Source: Desulfomonile sp.
GTDB lineage: Bacteria; Desulfobacterota; Desulfomonilia; Desulfomonilales; Desulfomonilaceae
DNA length: 12,910 nt
Reading direction: 5' to 3'
Assembly (NCBI GenBank): GCA_020216785.1
Contig: JAIWNO010000299.1
Span: 1-12,910, forward strand
This document shows, in pieces, positions 4,857 through 12,870 of the stretch. Under the pieces are notes generated by a model that was not told the DNA's origin, did no database searches, and saw nothing but the letters and a program-made list of their open reading frames with translations. How positions within the stretch are numbered: the first letter of the stretch is position 1; each line of letters begins with the position of its first letter. A program made the translations under genes and the position numbers.

Positions 4857-7568
4857 ATGGACGTAATTACCACACATCTGAACGCGGATTTCGACGCATT
4901 TGCCTCCATGGTCGCGGCCAAGCGCCTGTACCCTGAAGCGGTGGTAGCGTTTCCGGGCTCTCAGGAGAAGAACGTTCGCAACTTCTTCATGGAGTCCACG
5001 CTCTATATTCTCTCAATAGAGCGGGCCAAGGACATCGACCTCGATTCCGTAAAACGCCTCATCGTGGTGGATACCCGGCAGAAGAGCCGAATCGGCCGGT
5101 TCGCGGAATTGGTGAATTCGGGCAAGGTCGAGATACACCTTTACGATCATCACCCTGACGCAGAAGACGACATTAAGGGCCATTTCGAAGTCATTCGCGA
5201 GACCGGCTCAACTGTTACCATACTGGTAAAGGAGCTGCGCGAGCGAGATATCAAGCTCACATCCGAAGAAGCGACGGTTCTCGCGCTTGGGATCTACGAA
5301 GATACGGGTTCGTTCACGTATTCCTCGACTACCGTGGAAGACCTGCACGCAGCGGGGTGGCTCATGGAGCAGGGAGCGAACGTGAACGTGGTATCCGACA
5401 TGCTCAGCAGCGATCTTACGAAAGCTCAAATCGAGGTACTCTACCAGCTGATCGAAGACTCTGAGGTCGTCAACATCGGGGGCGTGGAGGTGGTCATAAC
5501 CACCGCTACCACCCAGGGGTATGTGGGGGATGTCGCTCTCCTGGTGCACAAATATAGAGACATGGAGAATCTGGACGCCATCTTCGCGCTCGTGCGGATG
5601 GAAGGCCGAGTACATCTTGTAGGACGTAGTCGGATCGAAGAAGTAAACGCGGGCGAAGTGGCCGCAGAATTCGGTGGTGGCGGACACTCGACAGCGGCGA
5701 GCGCGACCATACGAGACTTGTCGCTCTTTGAGGCGCGGGAAAAGCTTATTAAACTTGTCCACGACAAGGTCCGTCCCAAAAAGGAGGCCGGTGAGATCAT
5801 GAGTCGTCCTGTGATTACGATCGCGCCGGACAAAACCCTTGACGAAGCGGCCGAAATGCTTACGCGGTATCAGGTCAGCTCTCTGCCCGTGCTCGTGGAC
5901 GGAACCATTCTCGGGATCGTGCACCGGCACGCTGTTGAGCGGGCACGTCATCACGCGCTCGAATCCGTCACTGTCAAAGATTTCATGGACCCCGATGTGG
6001 TCGTTGTCGAGGTGACCGACCCGATAGAAAAGGTGACGCGCATTTCAGTCGAAGGCCGCAATCGGCTGGTTCCGGTCATGGATCAGGGGGAGCTTGTCGG
6101 AGTGATCAGCCGCAGCGATTTGCTTGAGCACTTGCGCTTGCCTCGCGCTCAGGATGCGACGAGCGCGGATGAGTTTCCGTCAGGTCGTTCGCGGAGCAAG
6201 AATGTGCGAAAGCTTCTTGAGGAGCACTTCCCGCGCAGGATCTATCAGATCCTCCTTGCCGGGGGCGAAGTTGCCGCGAGTCGCGGGGAGCAGGTATACC
6301 TCGTGGGAGGGGCGGTAAGAGATCTTTTTCTGAGGATCCATAATCTCGACATAGATTTGGTGGTAGAAGGCGACGGGATCTTCTTTGCGCGGACTCTGGC
6401 GAAACGCTTTCCGCAGTGCAGGGTCCGAGGTCACACGAAATTCCGGACCGCGGTTTTACTCTTCGAGGACGGCTTCAAGATTGACGTGGCCACCGCGCGT
6501 CACGAGTACTACGCGCGGCCGGGCGCATTGCCGACCGTGGAGATGAGTTCCATCAAGCGGGACCTGTACCGCCGGGACTTTACTATGAATACGCTTGCGG
6601 TCAGCCTCAATCCGGGAAGTCTGGGCCGGGTGCTGGACTTTTTTGGCGGCGGCCGGGATGTCAAGGAGAAGATCATCCGGGTGCTCCACAACCTCGCCTT
6701 CGTGGAAGATCCCACGAGAATACTTCGCGCCATACGGTTCAGCACCCGTTTCGGCTTTACCATTAGCAAGCATACGCTGAGCCTCATGCGCCGGGCGGTC
6801 AAATTGAAGGTTTTCGACCGAGTCGAAGGCAAGCGGCTCCGGAATGAGCTTATTCATATCCTGGAGGAAAAGAACCCTCTGGCGCCGCTCCAGCTCATGG
6901 CCGACTTGCAGATCTATCAAGCGATCCATCCGGCACTTAACTTCGGTCCGCGCACACGAGAGCTGGTGGAGGGTGTCACCAGCGTGTTGTCATGGTGGAA
7001 ATATCAGTTCACCGGGGAACATCTCGATCCGTGGTTGGTTTATTTAATTGCGCTCGGCGATCATCTGGCGGACGACGAATTCCGCGGGGTGATGGAACGG
7101 CTCGGTATGCCTCCAACGCGAACAAGAGACCTTGTCAGGGAACGTGCCGAGGTGCGCAGGACTCTCGCAATCGTGGCCAGGGACGGTCTCGCCCCGCCGA
7201 GCAAGTTCGCCGGCTTCTTGCGGAAGATCTCGATACCGACCCTTCTGTTCATGATGGCCAGGACTACCCGGGACGAAACCCGCAAGGCGATATCCGAGTA
7301 CCTCCGTACACTTCGCTGTGTGAAGCCGGCTTTGTCGGGCGATGACCTAATCGCCATGGGATTGCAGCCTGGGCCCACCATCGGTCGGATATTGCGTGCG
7401 CTCCGGGATGCGCGCCTCGACGGTCTCGTGAAAAGCGACGACGAGGAACGGCAATTGGTTCGCGATCTCATTGCGGTTGAACCAAATCCGAACTTTCAAA
7501 CGGCTCGGGATGCGAGCAAAAACTCTACCGATGAGAAATCGCCCCAACAATCGTTGGATATGGTATAG
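4857..7568 (+). CDS. DHH-DHHA1 phosphoesterase / CBS pair / tRNA nucleotidyltransferase (CCA or A-adding, poly(A) polymerase family) fusion
   Basis: This single 903-residue frame joins four parts. Residues 1-160 form a DHH phosphoesterase domain: HLNADFD (H7, D11, D13), VVDTR (D72), YDHHPD (96-101) and EDTGSF (D149). Residues 220-300 are DHHA1 with the GGGGH substrate motif (273-277). Residues 312-430 are two CBS domains, which usually bind adenine nucleotides. Residues 450-903 are a class II nucleotidyltransferase: GGAVRD (484-489), the catalytic DID pair (D498, D500), D543 in KIDVATAR, RRDFTMN (572-578), and EDPTRILRAIRF (617-628), the base-selecting region. A C-terminal LSGDDLIAMGL segment (826-836) is also typical. 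The last part adds CCA or A to tRNA ends, or poly(A) to RNA; sequence alone does not say which, since deltaproteobacteria can hold separate C-adding, A-adding and poly(A) enzymes. The DHH half resembles NrnA-like oligoribonuclease and cyclic dinucleotide hydrolases. All visible catalytic residues are intact in both halves. Confidence 0.93.
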   Translation: MDVITTHLNADFDAFASMVAAKRLYPEAVVAFPGSQEKNVRNFFMESTLYILSIERAKDIDLDSVKRLIVVDTRQKSRIGRFAELVNSGKVEIHLYDHHPDAEDDIKGHFEVIRETGSTVTILVKELRERDIKLTSEEATVLALGIYEDTGSFTYSSTTVEDLHAAGWLMEQGANVNVVSDMLSSDLTKAQIEVLYQLIEDSEVVNIGGVEVVITTATTQGYVGDVALLVHKYRDMENLDAIFALVRMEGRVHLVGRSRIEEVNAGEVAAEFGGGGHSTAASATIRDLSLFEAREKLIKLVHDKVRPKKEAGEIMSRPVITIAPDKTLDEAAEMLTRYQVSSLPVLVDGTILGIVHRHAVERARHHALESVTVKDFMDPDVVVVEVTDPIEKVTRISVEGRNRLVPVMDQGELVGVISRSDLLEHLRLPRAQDATSADEFPSGRSRSKNVRKLLEEHFPRRIYQILLAGGEVAASRGEQVYLVGGAVRDLFLRIHNLDIDLVVEGDGIFFARTLAKRFPQCRVRGHTKFRTAVLLFEDGFKIDVATARHEYYARPGALPTVEMSSIKRDLYRRDFTMNTLAVSLNPGSLGRVLDFFGGGRDVKEKIIRVLHNLAFVEDPTRILRAIRFSTRFGFTISKHTLSLMRRAVKLKVFDRVEGKRLRNELIHILEEKNPLAPLQLMADLQIYQAIHPALNFGPRTRELVEGVTSVLSWWKYQFTGEHLDPWLVYLIALGDHLADDEFRGVMERLGMPPTRTRDLVRERAEVRRTLAIVARDGLAPPSKFAGFLRKISIPTLLFMMARTTRDETRKAISEYLRTLRCVKPALSGDDLIAMGLQPGPTIGRILRALRDARLDGLVKSDDEERQLVRDLIAVEPNPNFQTARDASKNSTDEKSPQQSLDMV

Positions 7569-7637
7569 TTACATGTTATTGCACTGGATGGTGCCCCCGG
7601 CTGTCGAAGGCTCCGGATGCTAGAGGACGAAAATCGT

Positions 7638-7642
7638 GGAGG
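7638..7642 (+). promoter_or_regulatory. Ribosome binding site that fixes the carboxyltransferase start
   Basis: GGAGG lies five bases before ATG 7648. It overlaps the alternative GTG start at 7636, which has only a weaker AGAGGA upstream. I therefore prefer the ATG. Confidence 0.65.
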
Positions 7643-7647
7643 TTTCA

Positions 7648-9024
7648 ATGGGATCTGGTGAAGGCAGAGAAGTAAAGATCTTCGATATTACTCTCAGAGA
7701 TGGCTCTCAGAGCAAAGTTGCCACAAGAATACGGCTGGAGGATTTGCTCAAGATCGCAGAAAAGCTCGCAAGCACCGGGATCTATGGCGCGGAAACGTGG
7801 GGTGGCGCCACCTTCGACGTATGTGTTCGATTTCTCCGAGAGGATCCGTGGGGGCGGGCCCGGAAGCTCAAGGCTGCCATGCCGGGAATCAAACAGATGA
7901 TGCTCATTCGCGGGCAAAACCTCGTGGCGTACTCGAATTTTCCTGACGATGTGGTGGTCAAATTCGTCCGCGCCGCGGCGCGCAACGGCATCGATGTGTT
8001 CCGCATCTTCGATGCGCTCGATGACGTGCGCAACCATTACATGGTGATCAAAGCGGTTAAAGAGGTGGACAAGATCGCGGAAGGGGCTGTTTGCTATACC
8101 ATCAGCCCGGTCCACACCATTGAGACATTCGTGTCCAAAGCTCGACAACTCGAAGATATGGGTGTGCATCAGATAGCTATTAAGGACATGGCCGGGCTCA
8201 TCGACCCCCAGACGGCATTTGAGCTCGTAACAAGCCTCAAGAAAGCAGTAGACGTGCCGATCCATCTCCACACCCATGATAATTGCGGAATGGGCATGAT
8301 GTCGGTGCTCAAGGCGGTAGAGGCGGGATGCGACATGATCGATTCGGTACTGAGCCCCTTCTCCGGCGGGACAGGCCATCCGTGCACGGAATCGCTCGTG
8401 TTTTCTTTGGAGCGGTTTGGATATCGCACGGGATGTGACCTTGCCAAGCTCACCGAGGCCGCGGAAGAAGCGAAGAAAATCCGAAGCTTGTACACAGAGT
8501 TCGAGGCCCCATACAGCGGCGTGGACTGCCGGATGCTCGTCACTCAAATCCCCGGCGGCGTCATGTCGAACCTCAGCGCGCAGCTCAAGCAGCAAAACGC
8601 GCTCGACCGCATTGACGAGATTATCGACGAAATTCCGCGCGTTCGTGAAGACCTGGGGTGGATCCCGCTCGTAACGCCCACGTCACAGATCGTTGTCTCT
8701 CAGGCCACGTTCAACGTCCTTTTGGGCAGGTACAAGATTATCGCCAATCATACCGCAAACCTCCTCACCGGCATGTACGGCGATACCCCTGCGCCGGTAA
8801 ACAAGGAGCTTCAGCAACGCGTGCTCAAGGGTCAGAAACCGATCACGGTCCGACCGGCGGAGCTGCTGCAGCCTATGTGGCCCGAGTTAGAAAAGAAATT
8901 CCCCGGTTTGTCTGACGAGGAAATCCTGATCCACGCGATCTTTCCCCACGAGGCGCCTGGATATTTTGCTGCGCGTAAGGAGCAGGAAACAAAGAAAGCC
9001 CAGACTTCAGCACGTGGAGCATGA
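7648..9024 (+). CDS. Biotin-dependent carboxyltransferase subunit, PycB/OadA/5S-like, without biotin domain
   Basis: This 458-residue protein is the TIM-barrel carboxyltransferase of pyruvate carboxylase, oxaloacetate decarboxylase and transcarboxylase 5S enzymes. Seen are DITLRDGSQS (metal ligand D13), ETWGGATFDVCVRFLRE, LIRGQN, FRIFDALDD, IAIKDMAG (K179, the lysine that becomes carboxylated), HLHTHDN (metal ligands H208 and H210), and the C-terminal conserved carboxylase part with IPGGVMSNL and VTPTSQIV. It should move CO2 between carboxybiotin and pyruvate. The C-terminal biotinyl domain of full PycB/OadA proteins, with its MKM lysine, is absent; the protein ends in a short charged tail, so a separate biotin carrier and biotin carboxylase are needed and are not in this window. 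Two motifs differ from the usual form: RDGSQS where RD(A/G)HQS is common, and SPFSGGTGHPCTES where ALGTSQPxTE is common in pyruvate-specific members. It lies 79 bases after the fusion gene, with no clear terminator between, so co-transcription is possible. Confidence 0.88.
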   Translation: MGSGEGREVKIFDITLRDGSQSKVATRIRLEDLLKIAEKLASTGIYGAETWGGATFDVCVRFLREDPWGRARKLKAAMPGIKQMMLIRGQNLVAYSNFPDDVVVKFVRAAARNGIDVFRIFDALDDVRNHYMVIKAVKEVDKIAEGAVCYTISPVHTIETFVSKARQLEDMGVHQIAIKDMAGLIDPQTAFELVTSLKKAVDVPIHLHTHDNCGMGMMSVLKAVEAGCDMIDSVLSPFSGGTGHPCTESLVFSLERFGYRTGCDLAKLTEAAEEAKKIRSLYTEFEAPYSGVDCRMLVTQIPGGVMSNLSAQLKQQNALDRIDEIIDEIPRVREDLGWIPLVTPTSQIVVSQATFNVLLGRYKIIANHTANLLTGMYGDTPAPVNKELQQRVLKGQKPITVRPAELLQPMWPELEKKFPGLSDEEILIHAIFPHEAPGYFAARKEQETKKAQTSARGA

Positions 9025-9141
9025 GTCCCTTGGTGATCCCTACGGCCTTGTGAGGGCCGTTGCGTGGTGCTGAGGCGCTGCGGTCAGCAGTACGGTCGCG
9101 CTATATGTTGCAAAAGGGTTGCGGAAACCGCGCCCTCACAC

Positions 9142-9146
9142 AGGAG
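9142..9146 (+). promoter_or_regulatory. Ribosome binding site that fixes the thioesterase start
   Basis: AGGAG lies six bases before ATG 9153. The frame is open further upstream to a possible start at 9060, but the upstream part lacks a good binding site and resembles no family member. Confidence 0.75.
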
Positions 9147-9152
9147 AGACGC

Positions 9153-9620
9153 ATGTCCGACCGCAAACCGGTCCAGGACCTCCTAAGAGACGACAATCCC
9201 ATTCGCAGGTGCTGGGGTTGCGGAGCCGACAACCCGGTAGGGCTGCATATCAAGAGTTTCCTTGAGGGCGACGAGGGCATTGCGCAGTGGCGGCCCCGTG
9301 AGTACCACACCTCATATCCCGAGTATCTCAACGGCGGGATCGCGTGCACACTTATCGACTGTCATTCGGCGTGCACCGCGATGGCGCTCGAGTGTCGCGA
9401 ACTCGGCATCCCCGCAGACGCAGAATCCGACCGACTACCCAAATGCCTGACAAAGGCGCTGTCAGTTGAATTCCTCCGCGCCACCCCGGTCGACAAGGAA
9501 CTTACCCTGCGAGCCCGTATCGTGAAAAAGGGCACAAAGAGCCGGACCGTAGCATGTTCCCTCTATGCCGGCGCGGATGAATGCGTCAGGGGCAAAGTCA
9601 CCGTGGTTATGACAGAGTGA
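9153..9620 (+). CDS. PaaI-like hotdog-fold thioesterase
   Basis: This 155-residue protein has the single hotdog domain of the 4HBT/PaaI group, which hydrolyses acyl-CoA or other acyl thioesters in the cytoplasm. The N-terminal CWGCGADNPVGLHIKSF (20-36) is the usual start of a subgroup whose members begin CxGCGxxNPxGL. YLNGGIACTLIDCHSACTAMA (about 53-73) matches the central helix, where the residue before GG and the aspartate in LID shape the active site. The strand KALSVEFLRATPVDKELTLRA (about 94-114) pairs the subunits. The length is normal for the family. It follows the carboxyltransferase gene by 128 bases; a 6-bp inverted repeat (ACGGCC/GGCCGT) lies in that gap but has no U-tract. The actual acyl substrate is not evident. 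Confidence 0.85.
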   Translation: MSDRKPVQDLLRDDNPIRRCWGCGADNPVGLHIKSFLEGDEGIAQWRPREYHTSYPEYLNGGIACTLIDCHSACTAMALECRELGIPADAESDRLPKCLTKALSVEFLRATPVDKELTLRARIVKKGTKSRTVACSLYAGADECVRGKVTVVMTE

Positions 9621-9692
9621 GCCGCTGTGGGGCCGGGGATCGCTTCATCTTTCCAAATTATGCAGTTCTCGAGGTTTTGCTTGTCTTAACAC

Positions 9693-9748
9693 TTCCGTGC
9701 GAAAGCAGGAATTCAGTTTCTTATCTGGGTTCCCGCCTTCGCGGGAAC
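9693..9748. repeat. Paired-hairpin REP/MITE-like repeat, partly decayed
   Basis: The right half is a perfect 8-bp hairpin, GTTCCCGC (9729-9736) and GCGGGAAC (9741-9748) around CTTC. The left half (9693-9711) folds as TTCC-TGC-GAAA-GCA-GGAA with one bulged G. The two halves are imperfect reverse complements of each other, with CAG (9714-9716) and CTG (9725-9727) facing across a short spacer. This layout and sequence (CCCGC..TTCGCGGGAA and its partner) is that of a dispersed intergenic palindrome common in proteobacterial genomes. When read through in frame it gives the tell-tale SFPRRREPR or RLRGNDV peptides. Confidence 0.7.
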
Positions 9749-9981
9749 GACGTGTTCCTTTTGGATTGCCCGTCTCTCGAGTAAATAAATATTATAGCAG
9801 TGGCCAAAAATAATTTCCGATTAATTTCTCCAAGGTGCCGGGAGGACCCGTTCACTTCGAGCGACGCAAGGCCGTCGAATCTTCGTTCACAGAACCTCCC
9901 GACCCCCACCAAAAGACCTGCGATTCAGTTAGAACTTTTGGCAACGGCTATTACTAGGCAACCGGTATACGTGATCGTGGA

Positions 9982-10002
9982 GGCCGGTGCCCCTTGCCGG
10001 CC
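9982..10002. terminator. GC-rich hairpin between convergent genes, weak terminator candidate
   Basis: GGCCGG (9982-9987) pairs with CCGGCC (9997-10002) around a 9-base loop, 46 bases past the ftsK stop. No U-tract follows on either strand, so it may only stabilise a 3' end or assist factor-dependent termination. Confidence 0.3.
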
Positions 10003-10047
10003 ATTCTCATGTAATCAGCCTAAAGGGAATCTGAGTGACATAGTTGC

Positions 10048-12669
10048 TCACGGCCGGTCCGGAATGTGATCAAGCGATCCCACAAGGACCGGACGGGGGC
10101 GGCTGGTACCGTCGGAAGGACCGACGATCCCTTCAGCCTCCATTGCTTCCATGATTCGTGCCGCGCGGTTGTATCCGATCCGCATGTGACGCTGGATCAA
10201 AGAAATAGATGCGTGCCCGAGCCGCGTTACCAGTTCGACTGCTTCGTCGTACTTGTCCTCCTGGAGAGGATCGCTGGTTGACTTGGGTCCATCGTCAGCC
10301 ACATGCCGTGAGATTTCCTGCAAATACAACGGCCTGCGCTGAGCTTTGATAAAATCGACTATCCTACCGATTTCCTTCTCGGAAATATACGCGCCGTGAA
10401 GCCGTCGCAGTTTCGAGGCGCCCGGCGGCAAAAAGAGCATGTCGCCCATGCCAAGAAGGTTTTCTGCTCCGACCGTGTCGAGAATCGTGCGGGAGTCTGC
10501 CTTCGCGGAAACCTGGAACGACAATCGAGCGGGAAAATTGGCCTTGATGATGCCCGTGATAACATCCACGGACGGCCGCTGGGTAGCCAGGATCAAGTGT
10601 ATGCCGGATGCCCGCGCCATCTGCGCCAACCGCGCAATCGAGATCTCGATGTCCTTGGCTGCCACCATCATGAGTTCCGCGAGCTCGTCCACGATTATGA
10701 CGATGTAAGGCAGCTTCGGTGCAGGAGTACCATCCTCGTTCGGAGGCACCTCGCCGGCGCGGATCTTTTGATTGTACCCAAGGATATTCTTTGCACCTAC
10801 CTTGCTAAGTATGTCATATCTCCGCTCCATTTCACGTATTGCCCAGCCCAGGACCGCCGGGACCTTTTCCGGGTCGGTCACTACCGGATGAAGCAAGTGC
10901 GGGATATCCTCGTAGTGAGACAATTCAAGCTTTTTCGGATCGACCAATAGCAGCTTCAGGTCGTCCGGATGACAGCACATGAGCCACGAACAGATTAACG
11001 AGTTGAGGCCCACCGATTTTCCGGTGCCTGTGGCCCCCGCGATGAGCAAATGCGGCATCTTGGCGAGGCTTGTGGAAAAAGGCTCGCCGTCGATCTCTTT
11101 GCCGAGTGCCATTTTGAGGGGCGCGTCCGACTCCTGGAACCCGGGCGATTCGACAATCTCCCGGAAATAGACAATCTCTCGGTTCAAGTTGGGCACTTCA
11201 ATGCCGACAGTGTCTTTCCCGGGAATCGGAGCGACCACCCGAGTTGAGCCTGATTTCAGAGCCATAGCGAGATCGTCGGACATGTTGAGCACTTTCCGCA
11301 ACGGGATACCCGAGGCGAGACTCAACTCGTACATCGTAATAACCGGCCCGGGGTGAATCGCCACTACGCGGCCCTCAACGCCAAGGTCCGAGAGTTTTTG
11401 CTCCAAAATGATCGCGTTCTGCTGAAGGAGCGCCCGGTCCACCGTCCGATTCGATCGGGGCGGCTCATCAAGCAGATCCGCTGGAGGGAGCACGTACGGA
11501 TCGTTGCTGTAAGGCTGGTCCATTGCCGCGGCCACACAGATCTCCTCGTCGGCGCGGCGGGCAACCTTGACCAAGGAGTGGTTATTACCGGCCTCTTCCT
11601 CATCGTTGGCCGATCGGCGCCGGCGGCGCTTGTTGGACGTGTGGGTCTCCTTTAGATACTCCTCGATGGCCGCCTCGAGTTCGGCTTCCTCGGCGCAAGT
11701 CCGGATGTCGGAATCGCCTTCGGAGGGGCCTTCCATGTGTTGCCAGGGAAAGATCGTTTCGGGCTCGCCATCGGGCGGAAACACCGCAACATCTACCGGC
11801 TCGTTCAGTTCCCACGCGAGGCGTCCGTCGGACTCGTCTGCCGGAAGCACAGACAATCGCTCCCAGGATGCCCCGGTCGTCGAGCGCACAGGCGTGGGAG
11901 GCGGCGCTGCATCGCGGCGATGCACGATCAAGGGTGTTGCCTGCTCTTGAGGCTGAGCAAGTACAGGTAGAAGTTCGACTGAAGGGCCGGCCGATTCCCC
12001 GATGGCCGCGGCCGTGTGCGCAGCGGGAGCCGGGACGCGCAACCGTTCCCGCACATCGGCCACGACTGTGGCAGCACGTGCCGACAATTTGCGGCCAACG
12101 TGCACAACGTCGCCGAGAGACACTCCCGACACATGGAGTCCGCCAAGCACCACGAACGTTAATGCCAGCACGATCTCTCCCGCGGTCCCGCACCAATGGG
12201 AGAAGACCCCATGCATGAATGCCCCCAGAGCACCTCCGGGGCTTTCCATTTGCAGACCGATTGCGCGGCCGAATCGGTCCAGGAGCATGGATACGCCCGA
12301 AATCGCTAAAAAGAGAGCGATCATGTGCGAGCGACCCAGTGCGAACCACATCGTCTGCAGGCTGCGCAACGCAAGCAGCAACAAGCCGACCGGTATAACA
12401 ATCGAACAAATCCCGAGCAGTTGAACGAGAGCGTCCGCGACATGTGATCCAATGAGTCCGCACAAGTTCGAGACTTCCGGTCGGGTAGTTGCGGTATTGA
12501 ACGAGGGATCGCGGGGGTCGTACGAAGCGAGACTGAGAAGCAGGAATGCTGAGAAAGCCAGGAGCACGACCGCCGCGTATTCGCGTAAGCCGTAATGGGA
12601 GGATGACGAGGAGCCACCGCGGGATTCCCGTGCTTCACCAACAGGAGGTTTGGTCCTTTTTTCCGGCAT
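10048..12669 (-). CDS. ftsK: FtsK/SpoIIIE-family DNA translocase
   Basis: The 873-residue protein is a full-length FtsK that anchors at the division septum and pumps chromosomal DNA toward the dif site for XerCD resolution. Four membrane helices lie at about 31-50, 85-103, 114-132 and 160-179. A low-complexity linker of about 210 residues follows, rich in Pro, Glu and Ala with a basic NKRRRRR patch. The alpha/beta motor then begins near 410. Walker A is GATGTGKS (545-552, K551) and Walker B is IVIIVDELAELM with D661 and E662. LATQRPSVDVITG follows as the sensor region. The C-terminal winged-helix gamma domain (about 805-868, VTRLGHASISLIQRHMRIGYNRAARIM split motif) recognises polar KOPS sites and contacts XerD. 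I chose ATG 12669 because it leaves a normal short basic N-terminus; ATG 12744 would add 25 residues of AT-rich, promoter-proximal sequence. Neither has a clear ribosome binding site. Confidence 0.95.
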   Translation of the reverse strand: MPEKRTKPPVGEARESRGGSSSSSHYGLREYAAVVLLAFSAFLLLSLASYDPRDPSFNTATTRPEVSNLCGLIGSHVADALVQLLGICSIVIPVGLLLLALRSLQTMWFALGRSHMIALFLAISGVSMLLDRFGRAIGLQMESPGGALGAFMHGVFSHWCGTAGEIVLALTFVVLGGLHVSGVSLGDVVHVGRKLSARAATVVADVRERLRVPAPAAHTAAAIGESAGPSVELLPVLAQPQEQATPLIVHRRDAAPPPTPVRSTTGASWERLSVLPADESDGRLAWELNEPVDVAVFPPDGEPETIFPWQHMEGPSEGDSDIRTCAEEAELEAAIEEYLKETHTSNKRRRRRSANDEEEAGNNHSLVKVARRADEEICVAAAMDQPYSNDPYVLPPADLLDEPPRSNRTVDRALLQQNAIILEQKLSDLGVEGRVVAIHPGPVITMYELSLASGIPLRKVLNMSDDLAMALKSGSTRVVAPIPGKDTVGIEVPNLNREIVYFREIVESPGFQESDAPLKMALGKEIDGEPFSTSLAKMPHLLIAGATGTGKSVGLNSLICSWLMCCHPDDLKLLLVDPKKLELSHYEDIPHLLHPVVTDPEKVPAVLGWAIREMERRYDILSKVGAKNILGYNQKIRAGEVPPNEDGTPAPKLPYIVIIVDELAELMMVAAKDIEISIARLAQMARASGIHLILATQRPSVDVITGIIKANFPARLSFQVSAKADSRTILDTVGAENLLGMGDMLFLPPGASKLRRLHGAYISEKEIGRIVDFIKAQRRPLYLQEISRHVADDGPKSTSDPLQEDKYDEAVELVTRLGHASISLIQRHMRIGYNRAARIMEAMEAEGIVGPSDGTSRPRPVLVGSLDHIPDRP

Positions 12670-12762
12670 GAACTGGATGCGTCCCTTTTGGGAAACAGGG
12701 CATCGGCCTCTGGGAATGCCAGATGATATATTAAAAACTGTCATAACAGCCGATTAATCATA

Positions 12763-12792
12763 ATAATACCATATCGCTTGAGAGATTGGCAA
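12763..12792 (-). promoter_or_regulatory. Sigma-70-type promoter of ftsK
   Basis: On the minus strand TTGCCA (12792-12787, five of six) and TATTAT (12768-12763, five of six) are 18 bases apart. The predicted start point is near 12756. This gives a leader of about 87 bases to ATG 12669, or about 12 bases to ATG 12744. Confidence 0.65.
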
Positions 12793-12832
12793 TACTATTT
12801 GAAAATACCATGAAGATATTTGAGGATGGTAT
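12766..12832. repeat. Three copies of the 7-mer ATACCAT around the ftsK promoter
   Basis: ATACCAT occurs at 12766-12772 (overlapping the -10 box), at 12805-12811, and inverted as ATGGTAT at 12826-12832. The last two form a 7-bp inverted repeat with a 14-base centre, upstream of the -35 box. The spacing could suit a regulator that binds upstream and over the promoter, but no matching regulator is visible in the window. Confidence 0.3.
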
Positions 12833-12847
12833 GGGCTGGAAATCATG

Positions 12848-12870
12848 GGGGCGGGTTTCAAACCCGCCCC
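12848..12870. repeat. Perfect palindrome with 11-base arms
   Basis: GGGGCGGGTTT (12848-12858) and AAACCCGCCCC (12860-12870) are perfect reverse complements around a single C. It lies upstream of the ftsK promoter, with no gene between it and the right edge. No U-tract follows on either strand. The sequence type recalls dispersed intergenic palindromes, but only one copy is visible here, so repeat status is unproven. Confidence 0.55.

Larger units (their letters stand above)
9621..10047. other. Convergent intergenic region without a supported gene
   Basis: These 427 bases separate the ends of the thioesterase and ftsK genes. They hold the paired-hairpin repeat at 9693-9748, an AT-rich patch near 9781-9835, and a GC-rich hairpin at 9982-10002. 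Open frames here have no ribosome binding site, and two of them simply read through the repeat. No standard intrinsic terminator with a U-tract was found for either flanking gene. Confidence 0.7.

Noticed and set aside
7562..7567. TATAGT as a promoter for the carboxyltransferase gene
   Set aside because: The hexamer is good, but nothing like a -35 box lies 15-19 bases upstream and no extended -10 TG is present.
9581..9784. Small plus-strand ORF running from the thioesterase end through the repeat
   Set aside because: It includes the RLRGNDV peptide made by reading through the palindromic repeat, which is a known sign of a false gene.
9800..10069. An 89-codon plus-strand frame in the convergent gap
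   Set aside because: It starts at GTG without a ribosome binding site, has no recognisable domain, and runs into the end of ftsK.
11600..12463. A long 287-codon frame opposite or within the ftsK N-terminal region
   Set aside because: It is a same-strand, different-frame shadow of FtsK; the FtsK frame has membrane helices and linker as expected for the family.
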